DNA of 47,099 nt from Rhodospirillales bacterium (GTDB taxonomy: Bacteria > Pseudomonadota > Alphaproteobacteria > JAJFIK01). This document shows, in pieces, positions 40,990 through 47,099 of this stretch. The first letter of the stretch is position 1. Each line of letters opens with the position of its first letter. Below the pieces are notes generated by a model. The model did not search any database. It had not been told where the DNA came from and saw only the letters and a list, made by a program, of their open reading frames with translations. The stretch covers positions 1 to 47,099 of the forward strand of contig JAJFIK010000023.1 in assembly GCA_021775005.1 (NCBI GenBank). Direction: 5' to 3'. Both the position numbers and the translations under genes were made by a program.

Positions 40990-41811
40990 ATGGATCAAAT
41001 GGCACAAACAATTCTAATCACAGGTGCGTCCACCGGCATTGGCCAGGAAACCGCAAAATACTTCCTCAAAAAAGGTTGGAATGTCGCGGCGACTATGCGC
41101 AACCCTGACGCTGCGACGGGCTTTGACGCCCACGACCGGCTTAAGCTTCTCCACCTTGATGTGCTGGACACGGGCAGCATCGATGCCGCCATCACTGCGA
41201 CCATTGCGGAATTTGGCTCCATCAATGTGCTTTTGAACAATGCAGGCTATGGTACCCAAGGGCCCATAGAAGCGGCGTCCAGCGAGCAAATTGCGAGACA
41301 ATTCGATACCAACGTCACAGGGCTTATTGCAGTAATGCAGGCCATCATCCCGCATTTCAGAGGTAATAAATCCGGCACCATCATCAATGTCTCATCCATT
41401 GGCGGGCGCATCACGCTGCCGTTCTACAGTCTTTATCACGGCACCAAATGGGCTGTGGAAGGGATCACGGAAAGCCTGACCTTTGAGCTTGGACAGTTTG
41501 GCATCCGCATGAAATTGATTGAGCCCGGCGCCATTGCCACCGATTTTGGTGGGCGCTCCATGGACTATCTCGAAAAAGAAGGTCTCGACGCCTACGATGA
41601 CATGCTGGCGCGCTTCAACAAGGCGCGCGACGAGGCGGTAAAATCTTCCGCCGCGCCCATTGATGTTGCCAAGGTGATCTACAAAGCCGCAACAGATAAC
41701 TCTTCGCGGTTGCGCTATTTGGTTGGCAAGGATGCCAAGCTATTTTGGCGTCTCAGAAGAGTTTTCGGTGATAGCTTTATCTTGAACGCGGTGAAGCGCC
41801 GCCTTGGTTAG
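40990..41811 (+). CDS. Short-chain dehydrogenase/reductase
   Basis: A 273-residue classical SDR. The NAD(P)-binding glycine motif is TGASTGIG, the NNAGYG segment follows, and the catalytic Ser and YxxxK lie in INVSSIGG and SLYHGTKWA. It oxidises or reduces an alcohol/ketone in the cytosol. I start at ATG 40990, four bases after GGAG; ATG 40999 is possible but too far from that site. It is divergent from a TetR gene and expressed from the promoter whose elements lie inside the shared dyad. The substrate is unknown. Confidence 0.9.
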   Translation: MDQMAQTILITGASTGIGQETAKYFLKKGWNVAATMRNPDAATGFDAHDRLKLLHLDVLDTGSIDAAITATIAEFGSINVLLNNAGYGTQGPIEAASSEQIARQFDTNVTGLIAVMQAIIPHFRGNKSGTIINVSSIGGRITLPFYSLYHGTKWAVEGITESLTFELGQFGIRMKLIEPGAIATDFGGRSMDYLEKEGLDAYDDMLARFNKARDEAVKSSAAPIDVAKVIYKAATDNSSRLRYLVGKDAKLFWRLRRVFGDSFILNAVKRRLG

Positions 41812-41890
41812 GCGAGTTTCACCCGCAAGGCATTTATCATTTTTAAGCCTGCGGCTATGATCCCACCTCATGGATTGACGAGGTGATCTG

Positions 41891-42304
41891 ATGCATACCA
41901 CCGGTGCGTGCTTTTGCGGCGAACTTGAATACGAAGCGAAGATCGATCCCAATTTTGTTAGCATATGCCATTGTCGCGACTGCCAAATTATGAGCGGATC
42001 GGCATTCCGCATATCGACGGGTCTTGCGCCGGAAGACTTCAAGATTACCAAAGGCACCGCCAATATTTTTGCAAAAACTGCAGACAGCGGCAATGTCCGG
42101 CGCCTCGCATTTTGCGGCACCTGCGGTACGCACATCGCGGCCCTGCCGCCGGAGGGGACCGAAGGCGGGATAGTGTTCATTCGCGTGGCGTCATCGAATG
42201 ATTTCGAGCAACTCAAACCCATTGGTGAGATTTGGTGCCAATCCAAAGTGAACTGGATGCCGGATATCAAGGGCGCGACGAAATTTGCTCGAACTCCGAA
42301 ATAG
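41891..42304 (+). CDS. GFA/CENP-V-family zinc protein
   Basis: A 137-residue protein of the glutathione-dependent formaldehyde-activating (GFA) fold. Zinc-ligand cysteines are present: GACFCGELEYEA at the N-terminus, CHCRDCQIMSGSAF, and CGTCGTHIAALPP. True GFA activity has been shown for few members, so formaldehyde chemistry is only a possibility. ATG 41891 follows GAGGTGATCTG. It stands alone, 79 bases after the dehydrogenase and 89 before the propeller protein. Confidence 0.87.
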   Translation: MHTTGACFCGELEYEAKIDPNFVSICHCRDCQIMSGSAFRISTGLAPEDFKITKGTANIFAKTADSGNVRRLAFCGTCGTHIAALPPEGTEGGIVFIRVASSNDFEQLKPIGEIWCQSKVNWMPDIKGATKFARTPK

Positions 42305-42393
42305 CGCCGTGCGCGGCGTATCACGCGCATTTGTGGCACACTACGCCGCCAGTTCGCTATAAAGGCATAGTTGGAATTTTATTGGGGTTATTC

Positions 42394-43668
42394 ATGAGAT
42401 TGGTTGCTCTCGCACTACTATTGGCGTTGCCACTAAGCGCTTACGCACAAGACCAACGCACGTTGCGGGACGCCTGGAATGAGGGCATTGCGGCCTACCA
42501 GGCTGAAGATTGGGAAGGCTTTCGTGATGCGATGCTGGAGGTCGAACTCCACCGCCCGTCACAATTTTCCATCATGCAAAATGTTGCCATAAGTCACGCC
42601 CTGGTGGGTGATGGCTATGCTGCGTTGTCGCAACTATCGCGAATTGCGACGCAGGGCCTTTACATTCCTATTGAGGGCAATGATGAGTTTGTATCTCTCG
42701 AAGGCAATGGCGTTTTTGAGATTTTGAAATCCCAAATCGCTGCCAATGGAACGCCGCTTGGGGCCAGCAGCCTGGTGCTGGAAATCGACGCAAGGGGGGT
42801 GTTGGCCGAAGGGGTCGCTGTTGATGCGCGATCTGGTGATATCTACGTAAGTGCCGTGCGCACCGGCGCCATTTATCGTGTAACCTCAGACGGCGCGATC
42901 AATGAGTTTGTCACCTCGGAGACCGACCATGGCCTTGCAGGGGTCTTGGGCATCGCTCTTGATCAAGAGCGTAATATGCTGTGGGCGGTAAGCGCCCCCG
43001 CAGATCCCTACAATGGGATTAATTGGGGCGCGGGCGTGCAGTCCGCGTTGTTTGGGTTTGACCTAGATACCGGCGCGGTGCGCTTGCGCGCGCCGGTGCC
43101 CGGTCGCCAGGATTCATTTTTGGGTGAAGTGGTAATCGCGCCCAATGGCACGATCTATGTGAGTGATAGTTTGGACCCGGTGATTTATCGCCTCGATGAT
43201 GCAAGCGGGGAGCTCCGCCCGGTTGTTCGCGACGAAGCGCTGGCCAATTTGCAAGGCTTTGCGTTTGCGCCGGATGGCCGCATCTATATTGCTGACTATG
43301 CCTTGGGTCTGTTCATTCACGATCCCCTTACCCGCGAGACATCGCTCCTTGATGTTCCCTTCACGATGAATACCACCGGCATTGATGGTCTGTTTTTCTA
43401 CGACGGCAATTTGATTGCCATTCAAAATGGCCTGCGCCCCTATCGCATCCTGAGGATCAATCTGTCAGCGCGAGGGGATAGCATCGATTCAATCGGTATC
43501 CTTGCGCGCAATTTGCCGGAGTGGGATGAGCCGACATTGGGGCAAATTGTTGGGCATCAATTGGTATATAATGCTGCAAGTGGGTGGCCGAAATTCGGTG
43601 CCAACGGTCAGCCCCTTGAAGATGCCGAACTACCCCCCATTCGCATCATGTCCATCGATCTGGATTAA
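42394..43668 (+). CDS. Exported SMP-30/gluconolactonase-like beta-propeller protein
   Basis: A 424-residue protein with a clear signal peptide (LVALALLLALPLSAYA, cleavage after AYA). The first ~110 residues are helical and look like TPR-type pairs (DAWNEGIAAYQAEDWEGFRD). The rest is a repeat-built beta-propeller with blades such as GVAVDARSGDIYVSAVRTG, EVVIAPNGTIYVSDS and GFAFAPDGRIYIADYALG, like SMP-30/NHL domains. It may bind or hydrolyse a ligand in the periplasm. I start at ATG 42394 because the signal peptide begins there. Its stop overlaps the convergent sulfotransferase gene. Exact family is uncertain. Confidence 0.8.
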   Translation: MRLVALALLLALPLSAYAQDQRTLRDAWNEGIAAYQAEDWEGFRDAMLEVELHRPSQFSIMQNVAISHALVGDGYAALSQLSRIATQGLYIPIEGNDEFVSLEGNGVFEILKSQIAANGTPLGASSLVLEIDARGVLAEGVAVDARSGDIYVSAVRTGAIYRVTSDGAINEFVTSETDHGLAGVLGIALDQERNMLWAVSAPADPYNGINWGAGVQSALFGFDLDTGAVRLRAPVPGRQDSFLGEVVIAPNGTIYVSDSLDPVIYRLDDASGELRPVVRDEALANLQGFAFAPDGRIYIADYALGLFIHDPLTRETSLLDVPFTMNTTGIDGLFFYDGNLIAIQNGLRPYRILRINLSARGDSIDSIGILARNLPEWDEPTLGQIVGHQLVYNAASGWPKFGANGQPLEDAELPPIRIMSIDLD

Positions 43669-45146
43669 GACTTGTACCAATCAGGGTTTGCGGATTTCCC
43701 AAGTGTTGCTTTGAGCGGCGCGAGGTACTTCTCAAACCGCTCTGCACGACCCACTGAGGTTTTGTAGATCGGTTGCCGCGCCTGAACCACACTGGCGGTG
43801 TGGATTGGTCGTTGGATGCCGGTGGTATCCAGAACCGCATCCTCCCACGGCAGATCGCAAAAATTGAGCAGCGCGCGCGCTTGCGCTTCTGGCTCGTTGA
43901 CCATGTCTTCATAGACCTGCGTATGAATGGGGTGGGGCAATTGTGCCTGCCAATGTAATATTAGTTTTTGGTGGCGGCGAAAAAACCGCCCGATATTGCG
44001 CAGGTCATAGCTCCAAGGCATCCCCGGCCCAAATAATGTGACATAGCAGGAAACCGCCACATCCATCGGATCACGCACACAATTGATGAAGCGCGCGTTC
44101 GGGAAGACGTAGTGCAAAAAACCAAGGTAGCGATGGCTGCTGAGCGATTTGTCCACAAAGCGGGGTCCGTCACCGGTGCCATATTGCGCAGTGCGCGCGA
44201 GATACATCTCTGCTGCGTCCGCCAATGCTTCTGAACTGAACGGATTTGGGGGCTCGCCGTCACGCGCAACGGACCACTTTGCCAACCATTCTTTATAAAC
44301 GGCCGACAGAACCTCCGTCTCCCCAACAGCGTTGGTTTGTGAGTGACGCGCCAGGATTTGTTCTGTCAATGTGGTGCCGGACCGGGGGAGGCCAAAAATA
44401 AAAATAGGTGAGGCGGTGTTCGGCCCCGGAACGACATCACTCTCAAAAAAACCCTTTTGGTAAATTCGCATCATGTTTGTGGTTTGCGATGTCCAACCTG
44501 CTTCGTCATAAACTTCGACGGTTTCGTGGGCGGCGTTAAATCTATCGATGGCCGCAAACGCCTTGTCGTATTCACCAATATCCTCATAGGCTTTGCCAAG
44601 GGCGGCCAGGATCATCACCTTTTCGCTGGGCACCAGAAAATCAGCCCGTTCACTCGCCGCCAAGAGTTTTTGAAAGTCAGGCGATGACGCTTGGTATTTT
44701 ATAATAGTGGATAACTGGAAATGTGCCGATGGCAAATTGGGGTTCAGGCGCAACGCTTCTCTAAGCGATGCCACGGCCTCCTCGATCCGCCCAAGATCGC
44801 GCAATGCCACACCTCGGACGCTATGAAAGTCGACATTCGATGGGAAGCGCAAGATGAGGTCGTCGCAGACTTCAACCGCCGTGGCAGCGTCTTTGGCAAC
44901 TAAAATCATTTCGACGCGCAAGCGGTGCAACTCCTCACTATCTTGGTTTGAAGCAAGGGCGGCGTTGACGATGGGTTTTACCAAAGCGTGATGGCGTAGC
45001 CCGAGCAGGCTGCGACAAAACTCGGCAATCGTCTTTATGTCCTCGCCGTGGTTTTGCGCGTAGGCCAAGCCAACTTCTGCGGCGCGTTTAAAGTCACCGG
45101 ATTGGGCAAGGAACGCGACCTGTTTAGTAAACTCGTCACGGGTCAT
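43665..45146 (-). CDS. TPR-repeat sulfotransferase (downstream gene)
   Basis: A 493-residue protein with N-terminal TPR repeats (about 1-205) and a C-terminal sulfotransferase domain. The PAPS 5'-phosphosulfate loop is FIFGLPRSGTTLTEQI (GLPRSGTT at 252-259), and the 3'-phosphate segment is FINCVRDPMDVAVSCY. Such proteins transfer sulfate to a carbohydrate, lipid or protein; the substrate is not readable. The ATG 45146 overlaps the TGA of its upstream paralog by four bases, and its stop overlaps that of the convergent propeller gene. The C-terminal RQPIYKTSVGRAERFEKYL matches the corresponding region of the paralog. Confidence 0.9.
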   Translation of the reverse strand: MTRDEFTKQVAFLAQSGDFKRAAEVGLAYAQNHGEDIKTIAEFCRSLLGLRHHALVKPIVNAALASNQDSEELHRLRVEMILVAKDAATAVEVCDDLILRFPSNVDFHSVRGVALRDLGRIEEAVASLREALRLNPNLPSAHFQLSTIIKYQASSPDFQKLLAASERADFLVPSEKVMILAALGKAYEDIGEYDKAFAAIDRFNAAHETVEVYDEAGWTSQTTNMMRIYQKGFFESDVVPGPNTASPIFIFGLPRSGTTLTEQILARHSQTNAVGETEVLSAVYKEWLAKWSVARDGEPPNPFSSEALADAAEMYLARTAQYGTGDGPRFVDKSLSSHRYLGFLHYVFPNARFINCVRDPMDVAVSCYVTLFGPGMPWSYDLRNIGRFFRRHQKLILHWQAQLPHPIHTQVYEDMVNEPEAQARALLNFCDLPWEDAVLDTTGIQRPIHTASVVQARQPIYKTSVGRAERFEKYLAPLKATLGKSANPDWYKS

Positions 45147-46543
45147 TGGGCATCCCCCGCCCGGATCGTACGCTCGAGCGGCGCGAGATATTTTCGGAAC
45201 GGGTCCGCCCGACCGACGGAACCGGTATAGATAGGACGGCGCGCTTGTACGACGCTTGCCGTGTACACGGGAGCGCTTGATGCGTGATGGGCGAGGCAGG
45301 CCTCATCCCAAGGCGCGCCAATGGCGGCTATGATTTCGGGAACAACAATCTTGGGATCAGCCACCAGTGCCTCATAAGAAACTTCGATCGGGACTTGCGG
45401 CAAAACACGTTTCCAATGCGTCATTAAGCTATCGTAGCGGTTCATGACGAAAGCGATTTGCTCCAAGTCATAGGTCCAACCCGCGCCATGTCCAAACAAG
45501 GTCGCAAAACACGAAAAACCAGCGTCGAGCGGTTGGCGTTTGATATGGATGACGGACGAGGAGGGAAACAACAGAGCCATGAACCCCAGGTACATATAGT
45601 TTGTCAGCGTTTTGTCGATGATTTGCGTTTCGCCTTCAACCATACCATTGAGTTCAAAATATCGCGCGCCAAGTCTGTCGAAGGTCGCAGGGTGGAAGTT
45701 TTTTGGCGGCGCAACAGCGCGCCATTCTTCAAACAATTTTGCCACAACACTTGTTTCGCCAACACCGGTCATGGCCGGATGAGCATCGAGAATACGTTCC
45801 ACTAGCGTTGAGCCAGATCGCGGCAGACCAACTATGAAGATGGGGTCATTTTCTGATGATTGGCGTTTTGGTGCCTGCTGCAACGCTGCAGGGGCAAAGG
45901 CTGCCCGCATGCCATCCTCACGGCGGGCAAGGGCTTGCAGGTTTGGGTTTTGGCTTGCCCGCATTTTGGCTGCGCCTTCCTGATAGGCGGCAAACGATTT
46001 CTCAATCTCGCCTCGGACCTCGAAAAGTCGCCCCGCGGCATAACAAGCAGCGGGTGCGCGAGCTTCAGGACGGGGGTGATCCGCATAGGCCCGCTCAATG
46101 GCAGCCGCGCGATCCGGTGCTTTATCCAACTCACCGAGCACCGCAAGCTGGTAGGCAGCATCACCGTAGAGCGGCTCAATTTTCAACGCCGCTTCGAACG
46201 CAAATGCGGCATCATCAAGCGCCCCAAGGGCGCGTTGGATCGTTCCCAAATTGAACAAAAACCCAGGGTCGGTGCGGGCTTCTTTTACAAATGGGTTGAG
46301 GGCAGCAAGCGCGGCTTTGGGGTTGCGCGCCAGCATGTGAGCGCGCGCTTCAATCTGTGCCTTTGCGCAATCATTCCCTTCAGCAAGGCTCAACACCCCC
46401 AGCGCCTGAGGACCTTTGCCTTGGGCAATGAGATCAATAGCAAGGCGCCGCACCAATTGATCTGAAATGCCGCCGAGGGCGCTGAGCGCATCGGCCCAAC
46501 GTTCTTCTGCCAGCGCTCGTTGTGCATTCAGGGGCAATTCCAT
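45143..46543 (-). CDS. TPR-repeat sulfotransferase (upstream paralog)
   Basis: A 466-residue paralog of the next gene downstream. TPR-type repeats fill about residues 1-200; the sulfotransferase core has FIVGLPRSGSTLVERI (GLPRSGST at 239-246), VIHIKRQPLDAGFSC for the 3'-phosphate site, and a C-terminal RRPIYTGSVGRADPFRKYL. I start at ATG 46543; a GTG at 46552 is possible. It overlaps its paralog by four bases and lies 53 bases from the upstream short-chain dehydrogenase, so all three may be one operon. The pair probably arose by tandem duplication. Confidence 0.9.
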   Translation of the reverse strand: MELPLNAQRALAEERWADALSALGGISDQLVRRLAIDLIAQGKGPQALGVLSLAEGNDCAKAQIEARAHMLARNPKAALAALNPFVKEARTDPGFLFNLGTIQRALGALDDAAFAFEAALKIEPLYGDAAYQLAVLGELDKAPDRAAAIERAYADHPRPEARAPAACYAAGRLFEVRGEIEKSFAAYQEGAAKMRASQNPNLQALARREDGMRAAFAPAALQQAPKRQSSENDPIFIVGLPRSGSTLVERILDAHPAMTGVGETSVVAKLFEEWRAVAPPKNFHPATFDRLGARYFELNGMVEGETQIIDKTLTNYMYLGFMALLFPSSSVIHIKRQPLDAGFSCFATLFGHGAGWTYDLEQIAFVMNRYDSLMTHWKRVLPQVPIEVSYEALVADPKIVVPEIIAAIGAPWDEACLAHHASSAPVYTASVVQARRPIYTGSVGRADPFRKYLAPLERTIRAGDAQ

Positions 46544-46596
46544 AGGTCTCACGCGAGGCTACTCCTTAAACTTGCAGGTAGTGAGGCGGCTTTGTC

Positions 46597-47099
46597 CTAA
46601 CGCACATAGCTCGCGCCGTTGATATCAAATGTTGCACCAGTTGCGGAGGGGCAAGCCTCGCTGAGAAGAAAGGCCGCCAGCGATCCAACTTCATCTGCGT
46701 CGGCCATACGCCGCAATGGGATTTCAGACAGGGCCTGTTTAATCGCCTCTGGGGCGGTCGGGGCCATGTCAGTTTCAACCCAACCGGGCGCGATTGCGAA
46801 AACCTTGATGTTGTCAGGTCCAAGGCCCCGCGCAAGGGTTTTGGTCAGCGCCAGGAGCCCGCCCTTGGACGCTGCATAGGCAGCAAGTTCGAGATCATCA
46901 CCGCGCTGCCCGGCGCGGCTCGCAATATTGAGGATCGTGCCGGCCCCGTGCTCGCGAAAATGAGCCAGCGCGCATTTTGACAAAAGCGCCGGGGCCGCCA
47001 AATTGACCCGCAGAGTTTGGTCCCAACTTGTGAGCCAGGGGTCATCTGCCAGATCCAGCGGTGCTTCTATGAACATGGCCGCATTGTTGACCAGTCCGT
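46597..47099 (-). CDS. Short-chain dehydrogenase/reductase, partial (N-terminus off the right edge)
   Basis: The C-terminal 166 residues of an SDR; the start is beyond the right edge. It reads through the window end as GLVNNAAMF, so the glycine-rich cofactor loop lies outside. The catalytic Ser is in ILNIASRAG and the YxxxK in YAASKGG; PGWVETDM and GATFDINGASYVR are typical of 3-ketoacyl-reductase-like members. It is likely the first or second gene of an operon with the two sulfotransferases. Substrate unknown. Confidence 0.92.
   Translation of the reverse strand, partial: GLVNNAAMFIEAPLDLADDPWLTSWDQTLRVNLAAPALLSKCALAHFREHGAGTILNIASRAGQRGDDLELAAYAASKGGLLALTKTLARGLGPDNIKVFAIAPGWVETDMAPTAPEAIKQALSEIPLRRMADADEVGSLAAFLLSEACPSATGATFDINGASYVR

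Noticed and set aside
42302-42322. Hairpin (CGCCG/CGGCG) after the GFA-family gene as a terminator
   Set aside because: The stem is only five base pairs and no T-run follows.
1-47099. CRISPR array, prophage or biosynthetic gene cluster
   Set aside because: No regularly spaced repeats, phage structural genes, or synthase/NRPS modules were seen anywhere in the window.

Overview
The window is about 47 kb of a moderately GC-rich, densely packed alphaproteobacterial chromosome. The best taxonomic signal is the housekeeping block at 32.4-37.7 kb (small basic protein, murA, DUF2948, UPF0262, infA, maf, RNase E/G, yacG, with tRNA-Phe nearby), a gene order typical of Alphaproteobacteria. The many acyl-CoA enzymes, TetR regulators and outer-membrane or periplasmic proteins suggest a free-living heterotroph. 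I cannot name the order or genus from sequence alone. I found no transposase, integrase, phage gene, CRISPR array or rRNA.

Layout. 0-9.4 kb: a partial acyl-CoA dehydrogenase behind a VWA-domain protein, an orphan PD-(D/E)XK-like protein, a divergent TetR/glutathione-S-transferase pair sharing a large operator-like dyad, a GlxA-type regulator/DJ-1/DUF427 operon, a MaoC hydratase, a small membrane protein and a dienoyl-CoA isomerase-like crotonase. 9.4-13.6 kb: a Coa1-like membrane protein coupled to an exported metallo-beta-lactamase-fold hydrolase, convergent with a cNMP-binding patatin phospholipase. 13.6-20.6 kb: a haloalkane-dehalogenase-like/thioesterase/thioesterase/unknown operon, divergent from an NAD-dependent epimerase and acyl-CoA dehydrogenase, then an OmpA-like periplasmic protein and a thiolase. 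Together these genes look like a distributed fatty-acyl or hydrophobic-substrate degradation locus.

20.6-22.05 kb is the most unusual part. A 1.4 kb segment carries one orphan exported protein with a cysteine-rich, membrane-anchored C-terminus. It is bracketed by two identical 43-bp copies of a rho-independent terminator, as if it had been inserted at the terminator between the thiolase and the convergent TPR/oxygenase gene. 22-32 kb: TPR-2OG oxygenase and alpha/beta hydrolase; ScsB-type thiol reductase, redoxin and cytochrome b561 (periplasmic redox); bifunctional MnmC behind an outer-membrane barrel; an SGNH-like protein; tRNA-Thr.

32.4-40.1 kb: the core block. Compared with the usual alphaproteobacterial order it lacks hisD and a low-molecular-weight phosphatase. 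Between yacG and tRNA-Phe it carries palindromic repeats and a gamma-glutamyltransferase. 40.3-47.1 kb: a second TetR/short-chain-dehydrogenase pair whose dyad overlaps a clear -35/-10 promoter, a GFA-family enzyme, an exported SMP-30-like propeller protein, two coupled TPR-sulfotransferases and a partial short-chain dehydrogenase at the right edge. All functional calls come from reading motifs and family resemblance by eye; no database search was run.
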